A DNA stretch of 64,000 nucleotides, from NCBI RefSeq assembly GCF_015714715.1, contig NZ_WAHS01000001.1, forward strand, positions 1,364,001 through 1,428,000, in the 5' to 3' direction. Within the stretch, counting starts at the first letter, position 1; the number at the start of each line of letters is the position of its first letter. The notes under the pieces are model-generated. The model was not told the DNA's origin, did no database searches, and saw only the letters and a list, made by a program, of their open reading frames with translations. The translations under genes were made by a program, and so were the position numbers. This document shows, in pieces, positions 28,975-36,476 of this stretch. Source of the stretch: Aestuariivirga litoralis. GTDB lineage: Bacteria; Pseudomonadota; Alphaproteobacteria; Rhizobiales; Aestuariivirgaceae.

Positions 28975-29601
28975 TTAGAACGTGAAGCCGATACCTGCCG
29001 AGACAATCCACGGATCAAGTTGGACAGTGGCATAGCCCGGGCCGTTGTTAAAATGAGCGGTGGTGGAATAGAATTCCTTTTTTACGTCCGCAAAAACGCT
29101 GATGTTGTTAGACACTTTGTAATCCACGCCCGCTTGCACGACAGGAGCAAAACCATTGTCAATTGAGAGAGCGGTGACACCAGCCGCCGGGTTCGGCGCA
29201 GTCGAGAAGGTTATGTTGTAGGCGAGACCAGCACCAATATAAGGGCTGAACTGGCCGTCGCGATTGAAGTGGTATTGGGCGAGCGCCATGACTGAGCCGT
29301 AAGTCGCGTTACCAGTACGCCGGTCAACCGCGCCGCCGCCAGCAGTGCCGTGAAGCTCATTGGTGGGTGGAATGCCGGCCGACAGCGCAAAGGCAAAGCC
29401 GTCTGTCAAGTAACGGCCAACTTCAACCGTGCCGGTGATATTGTTTGTCACGTAAGCGCCAGTGTAAGGGGTGTTCGTGCTTTTAAGGCTGGAATTGAAG
29501 AGCACACCGGTGACACCAAGATGCACAAACCAATCATCCGCTGCATGGGCCTGGCTGGAAAGTGCCGTGAAAAGAGCCATTGCTCCCAAAATCTTCTTCA
29601 T
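28975..29601 (-). CDS. OmpW family outer membrane protein
   Basis: 208 aa with a signal peptide cut after AHA (residue 20), beginning MKKILGAMALFTALSSQAHA. It then has beta-barrel periodicity ending in VSAGIGFTF, with the terminal Phe used for outer-membrane assembly. DWFVHLGVTGVLFNSS and YIGAGLAYNITF match OmpW/AlkL-type eight-strand barrels that pass small hydrophobic molecules. A CtrA-type site lies 58 bases upstream of the start. Confidence 0.88.
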   Translation of the reverse strand: MKKILGAMALFTALSSQAHAADDWFVHLGVTGVLFNSSLKSTNTPYTGAYVTNNITGTVEVGRYLTDGFAFALSAGIPPTNELHGTAGGGAVDRRTGNATYGSVMALAQYHFNRDGQFSPYIGAGLAYNITFSTAPNPAAGVTALSIDNGFAPVVQAGVDYKVSNNISVFADVKKEFYSTTAHFNNGPGYATVQLDPWIVSAGIGFTF

Positions 29602-29658
29602 ATCCGTCCCCTTTTCCCTGAGCCGCTGAAACCCGACCCTTAAGATTGTGTCAACTTT

Positions 29659-29673
29659 TTAACGGCTGATTAA
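29659..29673. promoter_or_regulatory. candidate CtrA binding site (TTAA-N7-TTAA)
   Basis: TTAACGGCTGATTAA at 29659-29673 is an exact full CtrA consensus site. It lies about 58 bases upstream of the ompW start, in the promoter region. CtrA is the alphaproteobacterial cell-cycle regulator. An exact match in a 142-base gap is notable but single. Confidence 0.5.
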
Positions 29674-29743
29674 TATCTTGGCAAGGCAGCAATGCACAGC
29701 AATCAAGTGTGTGTCACAAACGCCACACCTATAAATTGCATAG

Positions 29744-30631
29744 TCAATTCAGGAATTTGGCCTTGCGTGAACTAGTTGACGCGAAGAATTCCAGCATGTC
29801 ATTTAAGGCCGGGGCGTAGTGGCGGAAGGGTTTTGCCAGCGCCAGCAGTATTCCCACATGTGAGCAATCTTTATACAGCCGAAGCTTGCTTGTGGCACCT
29901 GCCGCACGCAATCTTTTGTGCAGCGAGACGGAATTATAGGCGCGGCACATATGGTCCACTTTCGTGTGCAAAAGCAGGAACGGCGGCACATCGGGGCGCA
30001 CATAATTCACGGGCTGGGTGGCATCAAAATCCTGCACATGGCCGAATACGTCCTGGGCAATTCGGCTTTGGCACAATTTGAAATCGGCCGGGGTGGACAG
30101 GAGTGCGACGCCCTTGATGCCTGAGAGGTCCGTATTGAACTTGGCGAAGTAGCGCTGATCCAGCAAAGCGAGCGCCACGTTGTAAGCGCCTGCGGAATGC
30201 CCTGAAAGGAACATCTGCTGCGCGTTGCCGCCATACATGTCTATATTGCGGATGATCCAATTGATGGCCCGCGCTGTATCTTTGACAAAAGACGGATAGG
30301 GATCGCTGGTGGCGAGGCGGTAGCTGGGCAGCACTGCCACATAGCCCTTCGCCGCAAAAGCTCGGCCGACAAATTCATAGGAATTCTTGGACCCATAGCT
30401 CCAGGCGCCGCCATGGACGAAGACCACGACCGGCCAGGGCCCGGTGCCTTCTGTGGGGGTATAGATATCCAGCTTGTGGCGGTAATGCGGGCCGTAAGGG
30501 AGATCAAAGGCCTTGCGCTTTGCTCCGTCATCCTTGGGGATGATGGAGTTCAGAACTTCCAATGGCATATGGTGATAGGCCAGAAGGCCGGCACCCGCCA
30601 GAAAACCCATAATGAAGAGCGCTTCTTGCAT
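29744..30631 (-). CDS. alpha/beta hydrolase with N-terminal membrane anchor (copy 1)
   Basis: 295 aa. An N-terminal hydrophobic helix (residues 3-20) is followed by an alpha/beta hydrolase of the hormone-sensitive-lipase/BD-FAE type. It has the oxyanion motif HGGAW at 73-77, nucleophile S146 in GHSAG, the Asp in LLLHTKVDHMC, and the His in DCSHVGI. It is a close paralog of the next gene: EGTGPWPVVVFVHGGAWS matches EGKGPWPVVVFVHGGSWS. Esterase or lipase activity is expected; the substrate is unknown. Confidence 0.85.
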   Translation of the reverse strand: MQEALFIMGFLAGAGLLAYHHMPLEVLNSIIPKDDGAKRKAFDLPYGPHYRHKLDIYTPTEGTGPWPVVVFVHGGAWSYGSKNSYEFVGRAFAAKGYVAVLPSYRLATSDPYPSFVKDTARAINWIIRNIDMYGGNAQQMFLSGHSAGAYNVALALLDQRYFAKFNTDLSGIKGVALLSTPADFKLCQSRIAQDVFGHVQDFDATQPVNYVRPDVPPFLLLHTKVDHMCRAYNSVSLHKRLRAAGATSKLRLYKDCSHVGILLALAKPFRHYAPALNDMLEFFASTSSRKAKFLN

Positions 30632-30714
30632 TTTCGCGCGTCCTTTGCATGTTTAGGATAAGCCGAAAATTGTCAAGAAAGTTCCTCCACCAGCCCAGGA
30701 ATCTGTGAGTCCAG

Positions 30715-31647
30715 TTAATGGGAGGTGAAGAAGACCACCATGTCCGCCAGGGTGGGCGTCCTGCTCCGCAAGGGTTTTGCGAGCGCGATCATGATGCCGA
30801 CATGAGAGACACCGTCATAAAGCTTCAGCGTGCTGGAGGCCCCGGCGGCGCGCAGCTTGGCATCAAGCGAAACCGAATTGCGCGGATAGCAGGTTTGATC
30901 TTCAGTCCCGTGCAGGATGAGAAAGGGTGGCGCGTCGGCGCGCACGAAATTCACTGGCTGGGTGGAGGGCAGATCAGCCACGCGGCCAAAAACATCAATG
31001 GAAATCTTGCTGTCGAGTGGCAGGAAATCGAGCGGCCCGGCCAGTAGCGCCACGCCCTTGATGGCAAAGGCATCGGTGCCCAGCGCTGCCAGATAATGCT
31101 TGTCGAGAACCGCCATGGCCACATTGTAGGCGCCTGCGGAATGGCCAGAGACGAAGACGTGGCTTTGATCGCCGCCATATTCGCTCGCATGGCGGGTGGC
31201 CCAATCGATTGTGAGGGCAGCGTCTTCCACGAAGGCCGGATAGGGATGTTCGGGATGCAGCCGGTAGTTTGGGACCAGCACGAGGTACCCTTGAGCAGCG
31301 AGCGCACGGCCGACAAACTCGTAAGGGTTCTTGTTGCCCGAACTCCATGAGCCGCCATGGACGAATACGACAACAGGCCACGGGCCCTTGCCTTCGGTGG
31401 GCGCGTAAATATCAAGGCGGTGGCGCGGATCGGGGCCGTAGGCCACATCGCCAATCAGAAGACGCGAGCCCGCGTCCTTTGGAATGAACAGATTGAAAGT
31501 TTCAAGCGGAAGGTAGGTGTATAGAAGACCGCCCACGATCAAGAGGGCAGCAATCGCATACATTACGATTTTAAATAGCAACAAAATGTCCAAACCCATC
31601 GCCGACGCGGATATCCAAATTACGCTGGCAAACCAGAATTGGATCAC
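30715..31647 (-). CDS. alpha/beta hydrolase with N-terminal membrane anchor (copy 2)
   Basis: 310 aa and about half identical to its neighbour by eye, keeping HGGSW, SGHSAGAYNV, a C-terminal Asp (LHGTEDQTC) and His (GVSHVGI). The start is set at GTG 31647, which shares GTGA with the dnaB stop. ATG at 31599 (MGLDILLLF) aligns better with copy 1 and may be the true start. A transmembrane helix lies near residues 22-45. Tandem duplication is the simplest origin of the pair. Confidence 0.83.
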   Translation of the reverse strand: MIQFWFASVIWISASAMGLDILLLFKIVMYAIAALLIVGGLLYTYLPLETFNLFIPKDAGSRLLIGDVAYGPDPRHRLDIYAPTEGKGPWPVVVFVHGGSWSSGNKNPYEFVGRALAAQGYLVLVPNYRLHPEHPYPAFVEDAALTIDWATRHASEYGGDQSHVFVSGHSAGAYNVAMAVLDKHYLAALGTDAFAIKGVALLAGPLDFLPLDSKISIDVFGRVADLPSTQPVNFVRADAPPFLILHGTEDQTCYPRNSVSLDAKLRAAGASSTLKLYDGVSHVGIMIALAKPLRSRTPTLADMVVFFTSH

Positions 31648-33137
31648 CCGAACCGTTCTGGCAAATGGTCCTCACGCGCCAGATTGCTGAAGCGGGTGAA
31701 CTTACCTTCGAACTGCAGCTCAATCGTGCCGGTGGGGCCGTGGCGCTGCTTACCGATGATCACTTCGGCCTTGCCATGGGCGCGGTCCATCTTTTCCTGC
31801 CAGTCCTGATGCTCTGGCGTACCGACATGCGGCTCGAGCCGCTGCAGGTAATAATCCTCGCGGTAGATGAACAGCACCACGTCGGCGTCCTGTTCGATTG
31901 AACCTGATTCACGCAAGTCGGCCAGCTGCGGGCGTTTGTCTTCGCGGTTTTCCACCTGGCGCGACAGCTGCGAGAGCGCGATGATCGGCACGTTGAGTTC
32001 CTTGGCCAGCGCCTTGAGGCCCACAGTGATTTCGGTGACTTCCTGCACACGGCCTTCGGCAGCCTTTTTGGCGGAGCCGGCGAGGAGCTGCAAATAGTCC
32101 ACCACCACAAGCCCAAGGCCACGCTGGCGTTTCAGGCGGCGCGCGCGGGCAGCCACCTGCGCAATCGAGAGACCGCCGGTATCATCGAGATAAAGCGGCA
32201 GCGCCTGCAATTCACGGCTGATATCGACTAGCCGCTGGAACTGGTCTTCAGTGATCTTGCCACGGCGAATGTCTTCGGACGGAATGCCCGCTTGCTCGGA
32301 AATGATACGCGTGGCCAATTGCTCGGTGCTCATTTCGAGCGAGAAGAAGGCGACCACGCCGCCGTCCAAAACCTTCTGCGAGCCATCAGGCTGGTATTCG
32401 GATTTGTACGCCTTGGCCACGTGATAGGCGATGTTGGAGGCGAGTGCCGATTTGCCCATGGCGGGGCGGGCAGCGAGAATGATCAGATCTGATTTCTGCA
32501 AGCCGCCCATCTTTTCATCCATGTCGGACAGGCCGCAGGAAATGCCCGACAGATGCCCATCGCGCTGATAGGCGGCGGAGGCCATGTCGATGGCCTTGGC
32601 GAGGGACGCACCGAAACGCTCGAAGCCTTTGCCGAATTGCTCTTTTTCTGCGAGCCCATACAGGGCCTGTTCGGTCTTCTCAATGATGTCCCGTACCGAT
32701 GTTTCAATATCGGGCTGGAAGCTCTCATTCACCACATCTGTGCCGAGCGAGATCAGCTTGCGGCGTTGGGCGAGCTCAAAAATGGCGCGGCCATATTCAT
32801 CAGCATTGATGATGGTGGTTGCATTGGCAGCAAGGCGCGCGAGATAAACAGCACCGCCGATTTCCTTCAGCGACTGGTCATTCTCGAAATGGGTTTTCAA
32901 CGTAACAGGCGAAGCCAGCTTGCCCATGCGGATGAGCGTGGTGGCGGCTTCATAGATACGAGCATGCACGGCTTCCGAGAAATGCTCTGGCCCGAGGAAT
33001 GAAGTGACACGGTCTGCCGCTTCATTGTTCGACAGGATGGCGCCGAGCAGCGCCTGCTCCGCCTCAAGGTTCTGTGGCGGAATGCGGCTGGTTTCATCGG
33101 CGGGCGCATCAACGGCGCGAAGGGAAGGCATGGACAT
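31644..33137 (-). CDS. dnaB: replicative DNA helicase DnaB
   Basis: 497-aa hexameric fork helicase. The N-terminal DnaG-interacting domain (PPQNLEAEQALLGAIL) precedes the RecA-like motor with Walker A LAARPAMGKSALASNIA, FFSLEMSTEQLA, the Walker B region LVVVDYLQLL, and ALSQLSRQVENRED. RLEPH in the C-terminal part and GPTGTIELQFEGKFTRF near the end are standard. An alphaproteobacterial insertion (YKSEYQPDGSQKVLDGG) follows Walker A. A DnaA-box match lies upstream. Confidence 0.96.
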   Translation of the reverse strand: MSMPSLRAVDAPADETSRIPPQNLEAEQALLGAILSNNEAADRVTSFLGPEHFSEAVHARIYEAATTLIRMGKLASPVTLKTHFENDQSLKEIGGAVYLARLAANATTIINADEYGRAIFELAQRRKLISLGTDVVNESFQPDIETSVRDIIEKTEQALYGLAEKEQFGKGFERFGASLAKAIDMASAAYQRDGHLSGISCGLSDMDEKMGGLQKSDLIILAARPAMGKSALASNIAYHVAKAYKSEYQPDGSQKVLDGGVVAFFSLEMSTEQLATRIISEQAGIPSEDIRRGKITEDQFQRLVDISRELQALPLYLDDTGGLSIAQVAARARRLKRQRGLGLVVVDYLQLLAGSAKKAAEGRVQEVTEITVGLKALAKELNVPIIALSQLSRQVENREDKRPQLADLRESGSIEQDADVVLFIYREDYYLQRLEPHVGTPEHQDWQEKMDRAHGKAEVIIGKQRHGPTGTIELQFEGKFTRFSNLAREDHLPERFG

Positions 33138-33194
33138 GGGATGGTCTTATGGTGAGGGGGTTGCTGAGTCTGGCAGAGGAATCTGTTGTACGCG

Positions 33195-33203
33195 TTATTC
33201 ACA
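33195..33203. promoter_or_regulatory. single DnaA-box match upstream of dnaB
   Basis: TTATTCACA fits TTATNCACA, 58 bases before the dnaB start. It is one nine-base match only, so DnaA control of dnaB is a guess. No cluster of boxes, and hence no origin, is seen here. Confidence 0.3.
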
Positions 33204-33328
33204 GGTGCGTTGCCAACAAAATGGGACGTGAGTGAGGCTTCTTGTGCGTCTGGCGGCACAGGACACTACATCTTGTTTTTCAGCACTTCATCCCCATATG
33301 GGTTGTCTGAGGCTGAAGGAGAAGTACC

Positions 33329-33532
33329 GTGAAAGAACCGAAAATCCCACAGGCCACCAAAGCCGCCATGACTGATTCTGCTGCGAAGTTCATTATCGAG
33401 AGCGAACGCATTCAGATCGCCAAGAAGATGGAAAAGCTGAAACAGGCGCGGCTGGAAATGGCTGCCAATGCGCCGCCCGTTGCTGTTGTTGCGAAACCGG
33501 CAAAGCGCGCGCGTGTCGCGAAGGCCTCCTGA
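33329..33532 (+). CDS. small basic hypothetical protein
   Basis: 67 aa starting at GTG 33329, supported by AAGGAG seven bases upstream. The middle (residues 18-46, AAKFIIESERIQIAKKMEKLKQAR) looks like one charged amphipathic helix. The C-terminus is Ala/Lys/Arg-rich (AKPAKRARVAKAS), like a nucleic-acid-binding tail. There is no recognised domain. It is divergent from dnaB and precedes the host-attachment gene by about 110 bases. The basic tail resembles that of the DUF2934 protein at 35746. Confidence 0.7.
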   Translation: MKEPKIPQATKAAMTDSAAKFIIESERIQIAKKMEKLKQARLEMAANAPPVAVVAKPAKRARVAKAS

Positions 33533-33645
33533 TTCCAGATTTTATTCGGCTCAGGCGCGCCCTGCTCTGGACCTTAATGCACACAGTATGAAACTGAGTG
33601 CGCGGGCGAGCGTTACTCTCCCACAGGACCAGAAGGAGTTTGATG

Positions 33646-34107
33646 ATGCTGAACAAACAACCCAAGATTCTTGTTGCTGCCGCGGATGGTGCGCATGCGC
33701 GATTCTTTGACTATTCGCGTGATGCGAAAGGTGGTGCTGCGCGGCAAGTCAGGGTCATGAACCACCCTGCTCTCCAGAGTAAAGACCTGGTGAGCGACAG
33801 GCCCGGCCATGGGCAAGGCAGCAATGGCGGCGGCACCCATGCGATCGAACCGCGCGTCAGCCCGCACGAGGCGGAAGAAACGAAATTCCTGCATGATGTG
33901 ATTGCACAGATCGTCAAGGAAGCTGTTGGCTATGACCAGCTCATCATCATTGCGCCACCGCGCGCACTTGCCGTGTTGCGCGAACGCCTGCCGCGTGCAG
34001 AACGCGAGCGTGTGGTTCTGGAATTGAACAAGGATGTGCTTCGCATGCCGGAAGGCGATGTGGCGAAGCTGGTGGAAGACAATCTTTCGGCCGCCGTGCT
34101 GCACTGA
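33646..34107 (+). CDS. host attachment family protein
   Basis: About 153 aa; ATG 33646 has AAGGAG seven bases upstream, and ATG 33643 is adjacent. It shows ILVAAADGAHARFFDY, SDRPGHGQGSNGGGTHAIEPR and DQLIIIAPPRALAVLRERL, the signature layout of the family named protein required for attachment to host cells (PF10116). These resemble release-factor/Pelota-like folds, and the attachment role is historical. The product is probably cytoplasmic; no signal peptide is seen. The transcript ends at a clear terminator. Confidence 0.85.
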   Translation: MLNKQPKILVAAADGAHARFFDYSRDAKGGAARQVRVMNHPALQSKDLVSDRPGHGQGSNGGGTHAIEPRVSPHEAEETKFLHDVIAQIVKEAVGYDQLIIIAPPRALAVLRERLPRAERERVVLELNKDVLRMPEGDVAKLVEDNLSAAVLH

Positions 34108-34125
34108 TCATCGCTATGCATCAAT

Positions 34126-34159
34126 AAAAAAGGCCGCCCAATGGGCGGCCTTTTCTTTT
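34126..34159. terminator. bidirectional intrinsic terminator
   Basis: AGGCCGCCC (34131-34139) and GGGCGGCCT (34143-34151) form a nine-base stem with an AAT loop. It is flanked by five A residues on the left and TTTTCTTTT on the right. It serves the + strand host-attachment gene and the - strand rplI. Confidence 0.93.
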
Positions 34160-34173
34160 GATGAGCTGAAAGC

Positions 34174-34806
34174 TTATTCAGCCTTCTTGCTGCGCTTGGC
34201 CTTGCGTTCGGCGGCGGTTTCGATACCGGGTTCGGCATCTTCTTCTGCGCGTTCGTCAGCCTGGGCTTCAGCGAAGAGCGCTTCAGCAGCGGCGCGGGTT
34301 TCGGCCTTTTCAGCGGCACCGTCAGACAGATCTTCGCCACGGGCCTGGGCTGCAGCTTCATCCGGCGAGCGGGCGACGTTGACCTGAACCTTGATGGTCA
34401 CTTCCGGATGCGGAGCCACTTCCACCGTGTGCAGGCCGATCGACTTGATCGGGGCACCGAGGTGAACATGGTTCTTGTTGATGGTTGCACCCTGGGCTGC
34501 AGCAGCTTCGGCGATGTCGCGCGGGCTGACGGAACCATAGAGATGACCACCTTCGCCGGCCTGGCGGATGATCACGAAGATCTTGCCATCAAGGCTCTTG
34601 GCTTCGGTTTCTGCGGCCTTGCGGGCATCAGCGTTCTTGGCTTCAAGCACAGCGCGGTCGCGCTCGAACTTGGCCTTGTTGGCTTCAGTGGCGCGCAGGG
34701 CCTTGTGGTTCGGCAGCAGGAAGTTACGAGCGTAACCATCCTTCACCTTGACCACTTCGCCCATGTGGCCCAAGCGGCCAACGCGTTCGAGAAGAATAAC
34801 TTGCAT
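34174..34806 (-). CDS. rplI: 50S ribosomal protein L9
   Basis: 210 aa. The N-terminal half is classical L9: MQVILLERVGRLGHMGEVV, then KDGYARNFLLPNHKAL, followed by the long connecting helix and the C-terminal rRNA-binding domain (GSVSPRDIAEAAAAQG, HTVEVAPHPEVT). Beyond residue 150 there is an Ala/Glu-rich charged extension ending RSKKAE. Such tails are usual in alphaproteobacterial L9, which is longer than the 149 aa of E. coli. It is the last gene of rpsF-rpsR-rplI. Confidence 0.97.
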   Translation of the reverse strand: MQVILLERVGRLGHMGEVVKVKDGYARNFLLPNHKALRATEANKAKFERDRAVLEAKNADARKAAETEAKSLDGKIFVIIRQAGEGGHLYGSVSPRDIAEAAAAQGATINKNHVHLGAPIKSIGLHTVEVAPHPEVTIKVQVNVARSPDEAAAQARGEDLSDGAAEKAETRAAAEALFAEAQADERAEEDAEPGIETAAERKAKRSKKAE

Positions 34807-34819
34807 TGTGCTTGCTCCC

Positions 34820-35062
34820 TTAGCTGATCACATAAGGCAGGAGACCGAGGAAGCGGGCGCGCTTGATGGCTTGCGCCAGTTCACGTTGCTTCAAGGTCGA
34901 GACTGCCGAAATGCGGGCTGGAATGATCTTGCCGCGCTCAGACAGGTAACGCTGCAGAAGGCGGGTATCCTTGTAATCGATCTTCGGCGCGTTCATGCCC
35001 GAAAACGGGCAGGACTTGCGGCGGCGGAAAAATGGGCGGCGTGCGCCTTGCTCCATAGCCAT
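34820..35062 (-). CDS. rpsR: 30S ribosomal protein S18
   Basis: 80 aa with [39 protein letters not shown] and [22 protein letters not shown]. It binds S6 and 16S rRNA in the platform. Only one Cys remains of a possible zinc ribbon, as in zinc-independent S18. Its start overlaps the rpsF stop by one base. Confidence 0.97.
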   Translation of the reverse strand: MAMEQGARRPFFRRRKSCPFSGMNAPKIDYKDTRLLQRYLSERGKIIPARISAVSTLKQRELAQAIKRARFLGLLPYVIS

Positions 35063-35439
35063 TAGTTGCTCTCCTCTTGACCGAAGCCAACATTGTCATC
35101 GCGCTCACGACGGTCATCGCGGCGGCGCATCTGGGCGGAAGGGCCTTCTTCGAGGGCTTCAACCTTGATGGTCATGTAACGCAGAACGTCTTCCGAGATC
35201 GACATCTGGCGTTCCATTTCGGCAATCGCCTGATGGGGGCCATCAATGTTGAACATGACGAAGTAAGCCTTGCGGTTCTTCTTCACGCGGAACGTGAGGG
35301 ACTTGAGGCCCCATTGTTCAACCTTGGCAACATTGGCGCTGCCGGCAGTGAGCACGCCCTTGTACTGCTCGATCAACGCGTCAACCTGGGTCTGGGCAGC
35401 ATCCTGGCGCACCAGGAATGTGTGTTCATAAAAAGCCAT
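35062..35439 (-). CDS. rpsF: 30S ribosomal protein S6
   Basis: 125 aa with [54 protein letters not shown] and [14 protein letters not shown]. The tail is Arg/Asp-rich ([12 protein letters not shown]). It is the first gene of the rpsF-rpsR-rplI operon, with AAAGGAACTC just before the ATG. Confidence 0.97.
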   Translation of the reverse strand: MAFYEHTFLVRQDAAQTQVDALIEQYKGVLTAGSANVAKVEQWGLKSLTFRVKKNRKAYFVMFNIDGPHQAIAEMERQMSISEDVLRYMTIKVEALEEGPSAQMRRRDDRRERDDNVGFGQEESN

Positions 35440-35455
35440 TGAGTTCCTTTCCTAT

Positions 35456-35480
35456 GGCGGTGACAAAACCGTGAAACGCC
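35456..35480 (-). promoter_or_regulatory. possible S6:S18 leader hairpin
   Basis: Directly upstream of the rpsF ribosome-binding site the minus strand reads GGCGTTTCACGGTTTT then GTCACCGCC. This can close as GGCG/CGCC and exposes a CCG. S6:S18 autoregulatory leaders in many bacteria rely on an unpaired CCG in a hairpin at this position. The match is short. Confidence 0.25.
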
Positions 35481-35515
35481 GAGCCTCATGCGAACCTGAG
35501 AAAGGTTCGAAGCAA

Positions 35516-35613
35516 GTTTCGAATGAGCAGAGACACGGGAAGACGGGATGTAACCCCCTCGGCAGTTGCCTGCCGCTTCCGTTCAGCCACCAGCTTCATG
35601 GTTTCGAATGAGC
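35516..35613. repeat. 13-base direct repeat GTTTCGAATGAGC
   Basis: Exact copies at 35516-35528 and 35601-35613, 85 bases apart start to start, in noncoding DNA. The TTCGAA core is palindromic. The purpose is unknown. Confidence 0.7.
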
Positions 35614-35676
35614 GGCGTATGGCGGAAAGCAGATCTAAAGGCAAGCCCCGGCGTGGGATGCAACCAGGCCATGCAG

Positions 35677-35710
35677 ATTGTGCATTGCAACATTATTGTG
35701 CATTGCACAA
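35677..35710. promoter_or_regulatory. tandem operator-like inverted repeats upstream of the DUF2934 gene
   Basis: ATTGTGCATTGCA occurs at 35677-35689 and again at 35695-35707, an 18-base period. The second copy extends to the perfect inverted repeat TTGTGC-ATT-GCACAA (35696-35710). The pair ends 35 bases before the ATG at 35746. The TGC-ATT-GCA core resembles sites assigned to the polyhydroxybutyrate regulator PhaR in alphaproteobacteria, but that identification is only a suggestion. Confidence 0.5.
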
Positions 35711-35745
35711 ATTTATGTTAAATGCACGACATAAATAAGGTCTAG

Positions 35746-35952
35746 ATGAGAGAAATCATGTCCATGCAAGCCATTTCCACCGAACAAATCGCCGCCCTTG
35801 CCCACAAGTTCTGGGAAGATGAGGGCCGCCCCGATGGCCGCGCCGAAAGCCACTGGCTGCGCGCTGTTGAATCCCTGACCATTCCTGCAACCTCTGCCAA
35901 GGCCGCCACGCCAAAGGCAAAGGCTGCCCCGAAGAAGTCTGCGAAGAAGTAA
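35746..35952 (+). CDS. DUF2934 domain protein
   Basis: 68 aa. Residues 10-42 (STEQIAALAHKFWEDEGRP, then DGRAESHWLRAVE) match the short DUF2934 domain, usually found in one or a few copies per alphaproteobacterial genome with unknown function. The tail is Ala/Lys/Pro-rich (TPKAKAAPKKSAKK), histone-like in composition. AAGG lies five bases upstream of the ATG. ATG at 35758 and 35764 are alternatives. It is preceded by the operator-like repeats and followed by a terminator. Confidence 0.85.
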   Translation: MREIMSMQAISTEQIAALAHKFWEDEGRPDGRAESHWLRAVESLTIPATSAKAATPKAKAAPKKSAKK

Positions 35953-35977
35953 AGCTTACGCACTTTTCGCAATGTGC

Positions 35978-36009
35978 AACCCCGGCCGCAATGCCGGGGT
36001 TTTTGCTTT
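35978..36009 (+). terminator. intrinsic terminator after the DUF2934 gene
   Basis: AACCCCGGC (35978-35986) pairs with GCCGGGGTT (35993-36001) around a six-base loop. TTTTGCTTTT follows. It lies 26 bases after the stop. Confidence 0.9.
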
Positions 36010-36038
36010 TCTGGTGACTTGCGCTAGCGTGCTGCACT

Positions 36039-36476
36039 GTGACTGGTGATCAGAAAATACAATTTGGCGGATGCCTGTGTGGTGCGGTGCGTTACCAACT
36101 GCAGGGTGCTCCCCTCTATGCGGGGTTTTGCTGTTGTGCAGATTGCCGCAAAGCTTCCGGCGCGGGTGCCATTCCGTTTATGGGTTATGACGCTGCAGCG
36201 TTCAAACCGGCAGGACCAACCAAAGCCATTCATACGCAGTTGAAAAATGGCCGTACCGCGACGCGCAATTTTTGCCAGGTCTGCGGCAGCCTGATTTTCG
36301 GCGGTGAGTACGGCAAGAGCAGCCAGCATACAGTCTATGCAGGTTCTCTCGATGATCCGAACTTCTTCAAGCCCAATCATGCCATCATGACGAAGGACCG
36401 CGCGCCCTGGTCGGCGCTGCCAGCCGGACTGGAGCTTCACGTGGGCATGCCTGGAGAATTGCACGATGCCGACTGA
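36039..36476 (+). CDS. GFA family zinc protein (glutathione-dependent formaldehyde-activating enzyme-like)
   Basis: 145 aa. The GFA fold cysteines are all present: C12 and C14 (GCLCG), C31, C33 and C36 (FCCCADCRKASG), and C79 and C82 (FCQVCGS). These bind the structural and catalytic zinc ions. The family founder condenses formaldehyde with glutathione, but most members have unproven substrates. The start is GTG at 36039 with a weak ribosome-binding site. The 3' end overlaps the cupin gene by 11 bases. Confidence 0.88.
   Translation: MTGDQKIQFGGCLCGAVRYQLQGAPLYAGFCCCADCRKASGAGAIPFMGYDAAAFKPAGPTKAIHTQLKNGRTATRNFCQVCGSLIFGGEYGKSSQHTVYAGSLDDPNFFKPNHAIMTKDRAPWSALPAGLELHVGMPGELHDAD

Larger units (their letters stand above)
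35440..35745. other. gene-free region between rpsF and the DUF2934 gene
   Basis: This is the only stretch above 300 bases without a convincing gene. It holds the rpsF leader, a perfect seven-pair hairpin CGAACCT-GAGAA-AGGTTCG (35491-35509) nested between CTCAT (35485-35489) and ATGAG (35523-35527), a 13-base direct repeat GTTTCGAATGAGC (35516-35528 and 35601-35613), and AT-rich inverted repeats at 35677-35710. A 71-codon + frame at 35523 has no ribosome-binding site and no family resemblance. Confidence 0.75.

Noticed and set aside
35466-35478. parS-like half site (GTTTCACGG)
   Set aside because: Only one half of the 14-16 base palindrome is present, and it lies in the rpsF leader far from the ParA-like genes.
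35503-35515. GGTTCGAAGCA resembling a tRNA T-loop
   Set aside because: No acceptor, D or anticodon arms can be formed around it. It is the 3' arm of a local hairpin.
35523-35738. 71-codon + strand frame between rpsF and DUF2934
   Set aside because: No ribosome-binding site, no family features, and it spans repeat and operator-like sequence.
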